Below the pieces are notes generated by a model that searched no databases, was not told the origin of the DNA, and saw nothing but the letters and a program-made list of their open reading frames with translations. A stretch of 64,000 bases of DNA from Anabaena azotica FACHB-119 (GTDB taxonomy: Bacteria; Cyanobacteriota; Cyanobacteriia; Cyanobacteriales; Nostocaceae). The position numbers and the translations under genes were made by a program. Where the stretch lies: assembly GCF_014697625.1 (NCBI RefSeq), contig NZ_JACJSG010000011.1, positions 1 to 64,000 on the forward strand, written 5' to 3'. This document shows, piece after piece, positions 8,805 through 16,769 of this stretch (positions are counted from its first letter, which is position 1; every line of letters starts with the position of its first letter).

Positions 8805-9374
8805 GTGGGCTTATTTGATGATTTGAGTCGGTTTCTGGAAAACCGTTTAGAGGAATTCTTGCGTAATAATCCACATTTGGAGTTGGAGGCGCTGTTAGAA
8901 CAACTGCGTCAGCAAGAGGAAGATACATTAAAACTGATAGCAGATTTACAGTTACAAGAGAAGCGATCGCAAGAAGACATTCTCGCCACAGCGCAAGAAA
9001 TCCAGCGTTGGCACATCCGCGTCGAAAAAGCCAAAAACGCTGGTAGGCAAGATTTAGTCGGGCCAGCCCAAGAGAGAGAAGCCGCTCTCTTGCGCGAAGG
9101 TAATCAGCTTTGGGGACATATGCAAGGGCTAAAAGAACGCATAGCACAATCCAAAGAACTACTCAGTAAGATACAAACTAGGCGGCAAGAAGTGCAAACC
9201 AAAGCCGCACAAGCACAGACAGCACGCGCCAAAGCTCAAACCCAACAGCGTATAGAAACTAGCGGTTGGTGGAATACCACCAGTTCTAGTAGTTTTGATG
9301 ACTTAGAAGAAAAGTTTCGGCGTTGGGAAACCGAAGATGAATTAGAGCAAATGAAGCGTAATCTAGGTAAATAA
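8805..9374 (+). CDS. Cyanobacterial coiled-coil protein, TIGR04376-like
   Basis: 189 residues, starting at GTG (8805) with GGAG eight bases upstream. The opening MGLFDDLSRFLENRLEEF and the conserved NPHLELEALLEQLRQQEED match what I remember of the TIGR04376 family of cyanobacterial proteins. Residues 25-150 are almost entirely heptad-like helix rich in Q, E, R and A. The tail SGWWNTTSSSSFDDLEEKF is a second conserved block. No enzyme motif, signal peptide or membrane helix is present. The function is unknown; a structural or scaffold role is only a guess. Confidence 0.8.
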   Translation: MGLFDDLSRFLENRLEEFLRNNPHLELEALLEQLRQQEEDTLKLIADLQLQEKRSQEDILATAQEIQRWHIRVEKAKNAGRQDLVGPAQEREAALLREGNQLWGHMQGLKERIAQSKELLSKIQTRRQEVQTKAAQAQTARAKAQTQQRIETSGWWNTTSSSSFDDLEEKFRRWETEDELEQMKRNLGK

Positions 9375-9410
9375 GTATTATGTATTGGCGATGCACTGCC
9401 CACCCTACTA

Positions 9411-9526
9411 TCGCAAGTGTCACAATTGGTGGTTGGTGCGTGACGCTACAAGTCTCATTACTACGTTCAAATATTATCGCCAGTCACACACCCTACAGAA
9501 AAAATATGCCAGTTGCGTAAGTCCTA
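9411..9526 (-). mobile_element. Degenerate copy of the 126-bp MITE family (inverse orientation)
   Basis: TCGCAAGTGTCAC at the left and TGCCAGTTGCGTAAGTCCTA at the right are the two ends of the element seen intact at 24811, 43985 and 59681, here reversed. The inner GGTGCGTGACG / CACACCCTA parts are diverged and the left tip is lost. It lies just after the TIGR04376-like gene. Confidence 0.65.
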
Positions 9527-9566
9527 ATTACTAATGATATTATTCACTAATTATGTGTATTAAATA

Positions 9567-9696
9567 ACAAAATTTATAATTATAAATGTTCCTTTGATAC
9601 ACTTTTATTTCTAACTCAGCATTTGTAGGGTGGGCAGTGCATCGCCAACACCATGAGAGGTTATCTTTGACAAAATTTATAATTATAAATGTTCCT
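9567..9696. repeat. 27-bp direct repeats around a half palindrome
   Basis: The same 27 bases, beginning ACAAAATTTATAATTATA, occur at 9567-9593 and 9670-9696. Between them lies one arm of the GTAGGGTGGGC palindrome (9625-9647). The layout suggests a duplication or insertion event. The remainder of the gap to 9965 is AT-rich without a gene. Confidence 0.8.
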
Positions 9697-9810
9697 GAGA
9701 TACATTTTTTTCTAAAAATCTAAATATTTAGATTTTATTTATTTATTGAGAGTAAACTATATTTGCTGATATATTTAAATTAACTCTTTAATTTAACTTG
9801 ATTGACCATT

Positions 9811-9908
9811 TATAGCTATCGTCGGATAGATTAGGACAAAAACCAACCCTAAAATAAAGATAGCAATCGGTCTCCAAACCTGTTACCTTTCACCTATCCT
9901 CTGCTAGA
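9811..9908 (-). mobile_element. TATAGC-ended short repeat, copy at 9.8 kb
   Basis: Starts TATAGCTATCGTCGGATAG, carries the family core TTAGGACA and CCTGTTACC, and ends CTGCTAGA. Compared with 41462-41566 it is inverted and diverged. It ends 57 bp before the permease start. Confidence 0.65.
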
Positions 9909-9965
9909 TTAACCATTTTTTGCTTGCCGCAGTATTTTCTAGTCGTTTCAAATAAGAACTGAGGC

Positions 9966-10538
9966 ATGGAACAAAGTATATTTTTAGACGTTTTGACTAG
10001 TCTACAGAGACTATTTGTAGGCTATATTCCAGCCGCTATCGTCGGCAGTTTCATTGGCTATCTTATAGGTATCAACGCCACTGTATATCAATTAATGCGG
10101 CGGATATTTCAGATACCAAATAGTATACCACCTATTGCTATACTGCCCATGACACTTTTAATTTTTCAACAGAACGAGTTAGCAGTAGCAATAGTCATCT
10201 TTTTTGCTAGCCTCTGGACAATTATCATCAACACTGCCATAGGTATACAACATTTCCGCAGACAAAATAATAACTTTCGCGCAGTTATCTTTCACACAAC
10301 TCATGCGTTGAAAGTTGGGATTTGGGCGGCATGGTTCACAGTGATTGCAGTAGAAATGTTATTAGGCTCAAGGGGGCTAGGTGGTATACTGTGGAATAGT
10401 TATAGGTCAGGTAATACTAATGCCATCATAAATGGCATAATTTCCATTGGAATTATCGGATTTCTACTAGATCAATTTATTGATTACACAGGTTCTCTTC
10501 TGACTCAGATGGTAACAGATAGTAAAAAGTCCTCATAG
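9966..10538 (+). CDS. Shortened NrtB/CmpB-like ABC transporter permease, probably degenerate
   Basis: 190 residues with about five hydrophobic segments. Blocks such as GSFIGYLIGINATVYQLM, IPPIAILPMTLLIFQQNE and SLWTIIINTAIGIQ follow NrtB-type nitrate/bicarbonate/sulfonate permeases, and the end AVEMLLGSRGLGGILWNSY matches their last helices. Full-length relatives have about 270-280 residues. Here the N-terminal helix is missing, and the loop between RAVIFHTTHALKVG and the next helix is short: the EAA loop that docks on the ATPase (EAA...G...LP) is not there. No substrate-binding or ATPase gene is adjacent. It reads as a decayed or non-coupling paralogue, although the frame is open. Confidence 0.7.
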   Translation: MEQSIFLDVLTSLQRLFVGYIPAAIVGSFIGYLIGINATVYQLMRRIFQIPNSIPPIAILPMTLLIFQQNELAVAIVIFFASLWTIIINTAIGIQHFRRQNNNFRAVIFHTTHALKVGIWAAWFTVIAVEMLLGSRGLGGILWNSYRSGNTNAIINGIISIGIIGFLLDQFIDYTGSLLTQMVTDSKKSS

Positions 10539-10640
10539 TTCGTAGTAAAGGCTTTAGCCTTTTCTTTAAATCAGTTATCAGTTATCAGTTATCAGTCTTA
10601 ACGGCGTATCGTGGAGGAGAAAGAAGCGCCACCAAAGCTA

Positions 10641-10747
10641 TCCACCAATTGTTGTGGTGTTTCACAAACGTATTTAAGTAGGGGCGGGTTTAACAAACAT
10701 ATCTGTTTTTACCACGAATTACTCAATGAACCCACCCCTACAACTGT
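10641..10747. repeat. 107-bp dispersed repeat with inner palindrome (copy 1)
   Basis: Shares most bases with 53992-54098. Contains TAGGGGCGGGTTT near 10679 and its near complement AACCCACCCCTA near 10729, enclosing ATCTGTTTTTACCACGAATT. STRR units precede it at 10571-10596 (TCAGTTA repeats). Confidence 0.8.
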
Positions 10748-10792
10748 TCACTGTTAAAACTAAACTCCTGACTACAAACCTTAAATTACTTA

Positions 10793-10926
10793 TACCAAAT
10801 CTCTCTAACAATGAGCTTAATATAATTACAGCAACTTTTGCGTCTTCTCTACGAGACGCTACGCGAATGCGCCTTTGCGTGAGTTATAAAAAGCAATATT
10901 AAGCTCAACTTCATAGAGAAATGGTA
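10793..10926. mobile_element. 134-bp MITE-like inverted-repeat element
   Basis: The ends TACCAAATCTCTCT...ATGAGCTTAATAT and ATATTAAGCTCA...AGAGAAATGGTA are inverse of each other over about 31 bp with a few mismatches. The centre holds the palindromic unit CTCTACGAGACGCTACGCGAA common in this window. It lies directly beside the Nudix gene remnant. Confidence 0.65.
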
Positions 10927-10936
10927 TTACCCTATT

Positions 10937-11120
10937 CTACTTATTTGACAAATGAAGAATATGCAAAATAAATTGCCACGAAATGGAATGTTCGAGTACA
11001 TAAAAAGGCTCAACTATTTTACCATCAGGCATTTTACAAGTATCAGCCCTCAGCGATAACCATTTATCTTTTACTACATATTTAGATTTTAATATCTACC
11101 AATTTGATAAACTCACGCTT
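10937..11120 (-). pseudogene. Remnant of a Nudix hydrolase N-terminus
   Basis: Read on the minus strand, an open frame from about 11089 down to a TAG at 10937-10939 gives SKYVVKDKWLSLRADTC followed by KMPDGKIVEPFYVLE. This is the conserved N-terminal beta region of ADP-ribose-pyrophosphatase-like Nudix proteins (pattern 'KWLxLRxDTxxxPdGxxxxxYYVLE'). Upstream, KLVDIK continues in another frame across an A-run near 11087-11090, so there is a frameshift. The catalytic Nudix box is absent. The MITE at 10793-10926 abuts the broken 3' end. Confidence 0.55.
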
Positions 11121-11164
11121 ACTTAAAACATCTTTTTATCTGTAATATTGATTTTTAATAGTTA

Positions 11165-11815
11165 TCAAACAACAACTAATCCGGGAATTTCTTCGGGAGA
11201 ATGAGCAATTTTATCAGCACCGTGAGTTTTTAATTCTTCTTCTGTTCCATAGCCGTAGGTAACACCGATCGCAGTTATATTATGCAGCTTGGCTCCAATC
11301 ATGTCATGTTTTCTATCTCCCACCATCACCACATCAGCAGATAGTAAATTTTCGGTTACTAAAATATAATGAATCAACTCACCTTTTACAACCCTTGTCC
11401 CATCCAACTCACTACCATAAACACCATCAAAAAGTGACAACAAGCCAAAATATTCAATGATTTGCTTCGCATAAATATGTGGTTTAGAAGTAGCTACAAA
11501 TGTTTTGTAACCAGCAACACGAATCTCTTTAACTGTTTCGGTAATCTGAGGATAAAGAGTATTTTCCCACAATCCAATTGTAGAATAACGACGGCGATAC
11601 AGTGCGATCGCTTCCTTCAACACACCATGATCAGAAGTCTGGAGTAGCTGAGAAAAACTCTCTTGAATAGGAGGGCCAATACACCAAAGTAACTCCTCAG
11701 CCTCCGGTGGAGGATAACCCAATTCTACAAGAGCATACTGAATACAGCGAGTAATTCCCAGCTTGGGATCAGTCAAAGTCCCATCCAAATCAAATAAAAT
11801 AGCACAGACCGACAT
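11165..11815 (-). CDS. HAD-superfamily phosphatase, phosphoglycolate-phosphatase-like
   Basis: 216 residues. Motif I FDLDGTLTD (8-16) gives nucleophile D9 and acid D11. A helical cap follows (about 18-80). Motif II is TFVATSKPH, and motif IV MVGDRKHDMIGA binds magnesium. This is the Gph/PpaX-like subgroup IA, cytosolic, acting on small phosphomonoesters such as 2-phosphoglycolate or a nucleotide; the exact substrate cannot be read from sequence. It starts 18 bp downstream of the EamA gene on the same strand, so the two probably form an operon. Start ATG at 11815. Confidence 0.88.
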   Translation of the reverse strand: MSVCAILFDLDGTLTDPKLGITRCIQYALVELGYPPPEAEELLWCIGPPIQESFSQLLQTSDHGVLKEAIALYRRRYSTIGLWENTLYPQITETVKEIRVAGYKTFVATSKPHIYAKQIIEYFGLLSLFDGVYGSELDGTRVVKGELIHYILVTENLLSADVVMVGDRKHDMIGAKLHNITAIGVTYGYGTEEELKTHGADKIAHSPEEIPGLVVV

Positions 11816-11833
11816 AATTTATCACTTGCATAA

Positions 11834-12796
11834 TTAATTAACTCCTTCTGATGAATTACGCCGACGCAAAAAACCTTCTCCACTTAACAACGCAATTCCC
11901 AAAGTGACAACACCAATTCCCAAACTCTGAATCAGGTTTAAACTTTCGCTAATTGTTGCCCATGCCACTAACGCCGTCAATGCTGGACTGCTAGAACCAA
12001 TGATAGAAGCTTTTGTCGCCCCAATCGTGCGAATCCCCAAATTATTTAGAGTGTGTCCGATAAAACTGACGATACCAGAAAAAATACTACCAATCCATAG
12101 AGGAGTCCAGTCAAGTTGGGAATTAGCAGGAGAAAAAAGCAGTAAACTAACACCAGAAAGCAGCAGTGTAGAGGCAAAACTAATCCAAGTAAATGGAACT
12201 GGATGGAATCGTTCCATACATTTTTGACCGATGACATTATAGAAGGCGTACACCACCCCAGCGCTAAGGCTGGCGAAAATGCCGATCGCAATGGTATTAC
12301 TGCTGTAATTACTAGAGGACTGAGGAATTGTCAGAACACCACCTATGAGAATAATTCCCATGACTAACCAACGGAAAAGCGTAGGGCGATCGCCAAAAAA
12401 TTTCCAAGCCAGCAGCGCCGTAAATACAGGATAGGTGAAAAATAGAGTCAATGCAATTCCTGTAGGAATTAAGCCAATAGCAACATACAATGCAGCAATA
12501 TAGACAAACATCAATATTCCACAAGCAAACGCTTGTATGAGAACATCGAAGCGTTCCCTGGTGAACAAGTCTTGAAATTCTCTTCCAGCAGATGGATATA
12601 ACTTAAATGCTAGAGTTGCCATGAGCGGAACCACTAGCAGCATTCGCATAAACATCAGCAGGAAAGAATTTTGTAAATCTGGTTTTACGTATCCACCTAA
12701 TACAAATAAACCTAATACGAGATGTTCAGAAAACAAAACTCGTACAGTGACGTTATGTAATGTCAAAACTAAGGAAGATAGTAAAACTGTCAGCAT
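11834..12796 (-). CDS. EamA/DMT-family membrane transporter
   Basis: 320 residues with about ten hydrophobic helices in two related halves (about 1-150 and 165-315), the EamA duplication. The second half shows GIFASLSAGVVYAFYNVIGQ and GSSSPALTALVAW. Members export metabolites such as amino acids or act as nucleotide-sugar type carriers; the substrate is unknown. It is the first gene of a likely two-gene unit with the HAD phosphatase. The gap upstream (12797-13177) is repeat-rich and may hold the promoter. Confidence 0.88.
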   Translation of the reverse strand: MLTVLLSSLVLTLHNVTVRVLFSEHLVLGLFVLGGYVKPDLQNSFLLMFMRMLLVVPLMATLAFKLYPSAGREFQDLFTRERFDVLIQAFACGILMFVYIAALYVAIGLIPTGIALTLFFTYPVFTALLAWKFFGDRPTLFRWLVMGIILIGGVLTIPQSSSNYSSNTIAIGIFASLSAGVVYAFYNVIGQKCMERFHPVPFTWISFASTLLLSGVSLLLFSPANSQLDWTPLWIGSIFSGIVSFIGHTLNNLGIRTIGATKASIIGSSSPALTALVAWATISESLNLIQSLGIGVVTLGIALLSGEGFLRRRNSSEGVN

Positions 12797-13177
12797 AATT
12801 TATAATTGATAATTCGGAATTATTATCCCAAGAGGAAATAACTCGTAATAGGAATTTTAACTACGAATTACTAATTATTATTAACTACCTGTAAGCAATG
12901 CCCACCAACACCATGATACGGCGCTGCACTGCCCAACGCAGCAGGGCTGTTTCATCCCCTAAAAGACCATAATTGACAAGCGTATCAATCAAAAAAATCA
13001 GGTAGTGCATAGTAGGGGCGCACAGCTGTGCGCCCTTACAGATCATTGATGTGTGGTGGGGAGCAGAGGAGCAGGGGAGCAACCCACCCCTAGCCCCTCC
13101 CAGGAGGGGAACGGAGCAGGGGAGATAGTCTTTTCCCTTTCCCCTTTCTCCTTTCCCCCTTCCCCTTTCCCCAGTCC
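12797..13177. repeat. Gap filled by palindromic and G/C-strand-biased repeats
   Basis: Contains a diverged GTAGGGTGGGC-type element near 12891-12945, a 28-bp near-perfect palindrome at 13012-13039 (GTAGGGGCGCACAG and its complement, one mismatch), and from 13057 to about 13174 a G-rich run (GGAGCAGAGGAGCAGGGG) followed by a C/T-rich run. No gene seen. Confidence 0.75.
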
Positions 13178-14098
13178 CTAAACTAAAGCTGGTTCTGGTT
13201 CGCGGCGGTTATATAAAGAAGAGTCGCCCTTGATGGCTTCACTCTGCTTACCATCAATACCGACGGGAACATCACCGACGATAGTCACACGCTGAACATG
13301 GCGGGGTTGGTCGCCATAATCGGCGATCGCATAATGTTGAGTAGCCCTATTATCCCAGAAAGCGACATCACCCTCTTGCCAACGCCACCTCACCGTATTT
13401 TCTGGACGGGTGACGTAAGCTTGTAATAGTTTGATAATCTCGTTGGACTCATCTTGAGATAACCCACGAATTCGGCGGACAAAACCACCAATAAATAGTC
13501 CACGTTCCCCAGATTCAGGATGCACTCGCACAACTGGGTGTAAAGTTTCGTACACAGTCGAGGTAAAAACTTCTCGATAAGCTCTCACTTCTTCTGGAAC
13601 GTCAACTACTGCTGCTGCATAGTCATAAGCATTGCTGTGTACTGCCCAGAGTGGGTCAGCAAGATTACGCAGATGAACGGGTAAATCTGCGTATGCTGTT
13701 ACAGAGTTTGCCCAGATCGTATCACCGCCTGCTGGGGGAATAACTAGCGCCCGCAATACAGAACCCAATGGTGGGCGGTCTACGAAAGTAACGTCAGTGT
13801 GCCAGTTATTCGCACGCGCCACCGTTTTGCCGTAGTTTAAATCAAGAACCTCTGGGTTATCTGCCAATGATGGTACAGTGGGGTGTGCTGTAGTCACTTC
13901 ACCAAACCGACGCGCAAAAGCCACTTGTCCCTTAGCATCAAGGTTCTGTCCCCGGAAGAAGATAACTTTGTATTTCACTAAAGCTTTGCGGATATCGCTG
14001 ATGATTTCGTCACTCAAATTGCTACTCAAGTCAACACCGATAATTTTTGCACCGATACGTCCAGCAATTGGTTTGATATCAAAATATTGTGAACCCAT
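13178..14098 (-). CDS. TauD/TfdA-family Fe(II)/2-oxoglutarate dioxygenase
   Basis: 306 residues, the family's usual size. The iron ligands are visible as H100-x-D102 in NNWHTDVTF and H255 in DNRATQHYA; the 2-oxoglutarate-binding arginine is R266 or R270 in PRHVQRVTI. The family hydroxylates taurine, alkylsulfates or other sulfonates and releases sulfite/sulfate, or uses other small acids, in the cytosol. It lies about 100 bp after an SDR on the same strand, separated by heptamer repeats. A joint catabolic role is possible but not shown. Start ATG at 14098 follows a purine-rich GGAG region. Confidence 0.88.
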   Translation of the reverse strand: MGSQYFDIKPIAGRIGAKIIGVDLSSNLSDEIISDIRKALVKYKVIFFRGQNLDAKGQVAFARRFGEVTTAHPTVPSLADNPEVLDLNYGKTVARANNWHTDVTFVDRPPLGSVLRALVIPPAGGDTIWANSVTAYADLPVHLRNLADPLWAVHSNAYDYAAAVVDVPEEVRAYREVFTSTVYETLHPVVRVHPESGERGLFIGGFVRRIRGLSQDESNEIIKLLQAYVTRPENTVRWRWQEGDVAFWDNRATQHYAIADYGDQPRHVQRVTIVGDVPVGIDGKQSEAIKGDSSLYNRREPEPALV

Positions 14099-14119
14099 GT
14101 TTTTATTTCTCCTTAAATG

Positions 14120-14194
14120 AACAGTGAACAGTTATCAGTGAACAGTGGACAGTGGAAATAACCTGACAACTGATAACTGATAACTGACAACTGA
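14120..14194. repeat. STRR heptamer repeats between SDR and dioxygenase genes
   Basis: Units of GAACAGT/GGACAGT on one side and AACTGAT/AACTGAC on the other, partly complementary, so the transcript could fold. They occupy nearly the whole gap between the two minus-strand genes. Confidence 0.85.
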
Positions 14195-14195
14195 G

Positions 14196-14996
14196 TTAAA
14201 CCCCCGGTGTACTTCCGCCATCAACAAGAATCTCTGCGCCTGTAATTGAGGCTGCGAGGTCGGACAATAAAAATAGTGTCAATGCAGCAATCTCTTCTGG
14301 CTGGGCAATTCTCTTGAGGGGAATTCCTTGTAAGGTTTCTGCCTTAGCTTGCTCAACTGTGATCCCACGGGCTTGGGCATTTTGTTCTGCTAAACGTTCA
14401 GCCCGTTCGGTAGCAGTAGCGCCTGGGGAGATGGCGTTGATGCGAATGTTGTACTCGGCTAGTTCTTTGGAAATGCCCTTGGTAAAGTTGAGGAGGGCGG
14501 CGTTTGTTGTTCCACCAGGAAGAAAGCCTGGGCGGGGTGTACGTCCAGCACCACCGATAATATTGACTATGCGTCCATCACGGCGGTCTTTTTGATGGGG
14601 AACAACGGCTTTAACCAAGCGAATGTAGCCGAGTAACTTTAGCTTCCAAGCATCTAAAAAGACTTCATCACTCAGGTCTAGAAATGAGCCAGCACGAGCT
14701 GAACCTGCGTTGTTGATGAGGATGTCAATCTGCCCAAACTGCGCCAAGGTGGTTGATACGACTTGCTCAACACTCTCGGCTTGAGTTAAATCAGCACTGA
14801 TGGAGATTACTTTTGCCCCTGGTGTGGGTAAGGATTGGATAGCACTAACGGCATTCTCTAACCTTTCTGGGTTACGAGCTGCGATCGCTACATTCACCCC
14901 TTCACTATAAAGAGCTTTGGCGATCGCCAGTCCAATCCCCGCACTTCCTCCCGTCACTATCGCTGTTTTACCCGTCAGGTTTAGTTCTAAGCTCAT
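14196..14996 (-). CDS. Short-chain dehydrogenase/reductase with altered active site
   Basis: 266 residues from the ATG at 14996, giving MSLELNLTGKTA, the usual SDR opening. An upstream TTG at 15041 would add 15 unlikely residues. The NAD(P)-binding TGGSAGIG, the NNAG in ILINNAGSA, and the C-terminal SITGAEILVDGG are all present. The catalytic YxxxK region reads FLPGGTTNAALLNFTKG: the usual Tyr and Lys align with Gly and Asn. The protein may therefore bind cofactor without classic catalysis, or use another residue. It probably shares a transcript with the downstream TauD-like gene. Confidence 0.88.
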   Translation of the reverse strand: MSLELNLTGKTAIVTGGSAGIGLAIAKALYSEGVNVAIAARNPERLENAVSAIQSLPTPGAKVISISADLTQAESVEQVVSTTLAQFGQIDILINNAGSARAGSFLDLSDEVFLDAWKLKLLGYIRLVKAVVPHQKDRRDGRIVNIIGGAGRTPRPGFLPGGTTNAALLNFTKGISKELAEYNIRINAISPGATATERAERLAEQNAQARGITVEQAKAETLQGIPLKRIAQPEEIAALTLFLLSDLAASITGAEILVDGGSTPGV

Positions 14997-15146
14997 AGGT
15001 AACTGCCAAGCATTGAGGATTACAGTGATTTGCACAATCAAATCTAAAATACGGTAAATCGGTAGAGTTAACGTATTTAAGAGTTATAAGAACCTATCAT
15101 AGACAACCATTAACAAGCAAGCACCCTAATCAAAGATTTGTATCTT

Positions 15147-15271
15147 CAGGAGGCAGGGGGCAGGAGGCAGGGGAGCAGGGGAGCAGGGGAGCAGAGGAGC
15201 AGAGGAGCAGAGGAGAAAATAATTACTCCCCCTTTCCCCCTTCCCCCTTCCCCTTTCCCCCTTCCTCCTTC
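15147..15271. repeat. G-rich/C-rich strand-biased repeat
   Basis: AGGAGGCAGGGGGCAGG and GGAGCAGAGGAGCAG units, then AATAATTACTCC, then CCCTTTCCCCC units. The two flanks are roughly complementary, so a long imperfect hairpin is possible. A near-identical block is at 21814-22015. Confidence 0.85.
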
Positions 15272-15348
15272 CATTTATAAAATTAGAAGAGTTAGCTGTT
15301 TTAAAATGGCAAAAATGTAGATATTTAACTAACAGGGATAGGCAGACA

Positions 15349-16212
15349 ATGAATTATCAGCAATTATTTAGCGATCGCCTGGCTGTATTGGCGACAATGC
15401 ACCAAAAAGAAAAAGTAATTGCTCCCCTATTAGAACAGGAGTTAGGCATGAAAATTATAGTCCCGCCGGATTTTAATACAGATATTTTTGGGACATTTAC
15501 TAGGGAAATAAAACGCACTGGAACGCAAATAGAAGCAGCTAAATTAAAAGCTGAAAAAGCTTTAGAAATAACAGGAGAAAGTTTAGCGATCGCCAGTGAA
15601 GGTAGTTTTGCGCCTCATCCATTAGTACCCTACATCTACTCTAATAGAGAAATAGTAATTTTTTTAGATAAAGTTAACAACCTGGAAATTATTGGTGAAG
15701 AATTTTCTACAGATACAAACTTTAGCCATCAAGTTATAAAAAATTTAGATGAGGCATACATTTTTGCTCAAAAAGTAGGGTTTCCTGAACATGGTCTAGT
15801 TATCTGGTTTGAACATTCCCGAAAAAGAAGTAATGAGATAATCAAAGGTATTATCAAAGAGTCAGATTTAATAGAAGCTGTTGAGTTTGCCTTGCAAAAC
15901 TCAACCGATGGAAAAATAAATATTGAGACAGATATGCGGGCAATGTACAACCCAACCCGCATGAACAATATCGCCAAAGCTACTCAGAATTTACTCAATA
16001 AAATTAGCAGTTGTTGCCCGCAATGTCATACCCCTGGATGGGAAATAACTGAAAAAATCCAGGGATTACCATGTGAGCTATGTCAGATGCCAACCACCTT
16101 AACGCTGAAAGTGATTTACCAATGTAAAAAATGTAGTTTTAGGCAAGAAAAGTTATTTCCTAATGGTATAGAGTTTGCCAATCCAGCCCAATGTATGTAT
16201 TGTAATCCTTGA
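15349..16212 (+). CDS. DUF6671-like protein with C-terminal zinc ribbons
   Basis: 287 residues. The first 200 residues (TMHQKEKVIAPLLEQELGM, then FGTFTREIKRTGTQIEAA and IASEGSFAPHP) match my memory of DUF6671, a family of unknown function in cyanobacteria and other bacteria. The C-terminal 60 residues hold two paired CxxC knuckles, CCPQCHTPGWE..CELC and YQCKKCSF..CMYC, a predicted double zinc ribbon. It is soluble with no signal peptide. The conserved acid- and lysine-rich first half hints at an enzyme, but no reaction can be named. ATG 15349 follows AACAGGGATAGG. Confidence 0.8.
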   Translation: MNYQQLFSDRLAVLATMHQKEKVIAPLLEQELGMKIIVPPDFNTDIFGTFTREIKRTGTQIEAAKLKAEKALEITGESLAIASEGSFAPHPLVPYIYSNREIVIFLDKVNNLEIIGEEFSTDTNFSHQVIKNLDEAYIFAQKVGFPEHGLVIWFEHSRKRSNEIIKGIIKESDLIEAVEFALQNSTDGKINIETDMRAMYNPTRMNNIAKATQNLLNKISSCCPQCHTPGWEITEKIQGLPCELCQMPTTLTLKVIYQCKKCSFRQEKLFPNGIEFANPAQCMYCNP

Positions 16213-16214
16213 TT

Positions 16215-16306
16215 TATAGCAAGAAACAGCAGACAGGTTTGAAAGCCTTGTTAATGAGCAAAATTCTATGATAAGTTATATCCTCATCTATCTGGCGACA
16301 GCTATA
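16215..16306 (+). mobile_element. TATAGC-ended short repeat, copy at 16.2 kb
   Basis: Opens TATAGCAAGAAACAGCAGA and ends GACAGCTATA, with the family's GAAAGCC and TATGAT core motifs between. It follows the DUF6671 gene by 3 bp and is the most diverged copy in the family. Confidence 0.55.
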
Positions 16307-16737
16307 CAATTTGGCTTGATATTACCTACTTAGTTTAGTCAACCTAGCAATTGTATCTGCTGACCATAAAAATACTAAGTGTATATACTAGACTTCGGCT
16401 TTTGGACTTCCAAGTGTAGCTGAAAAGTCTTGCTACTTAGGTCATAGACATTTTGAATTTGTGAAGTTTAAAAGTAAATCTTAGGAACGACTTGACACAA
16501 AATGCAACAGTAGTAAAATTTACATTAACTTAGCAAGCATTAAGGTAATATTTAGCTGAAGATTGTGTGCATCTTCTAGATTTGGCACAATTTCATCTCA
16601 AAGCTATCGGAAAACCAATTTCCGAGCTAGGATGAAGGCTTAGTAATGCCCTAGTTTACTATCGAGTTCAATTTTTGAAATTTTATGGACAAAAGTCCAC
16701 AAGACGGCAGTATTATCCTCCCCTGAGCTTGGTGAGC

Positions 16738-16769
16738 TTGTCTCCCAGCGCGGGGGAGACAATAGGAGG
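16738..16769 (+). promoter_or_regulatory. Leader hairpin and strong ribosome binding site of mgtE
   Basis: TTGTCTCCC at 16738-16746 pairs with GGGAGACAA at 16754-16762 over a 7-base loop. AGGAGG (16764-16769) follows at once, 11 bases before the ATG. The leader back to 16307 has further small inverted repeats (TCGGAAA/TTTCCGA near 16606-16625, GGACAAAAGTCC near 16687). I cannot match it to the known M-box magnesium riboswitch. Confidence 0.5.

Noticed and set aside
8710..9147. 145-codon open frame on the minus strand
   Set aside because: It lies opposite the TIGR04376-like gene, whose protein shows conserved blocks; the minus frame has no recognisable features.
13057..13174. Possible CRISPR-like or origin-like repeat arrays (also at 15147, 21814, 52261)
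   Set aside because: Units are 7-8 bp or strand-biased runs without spacers; there are no cas genes, and they match STRR-type repeats.
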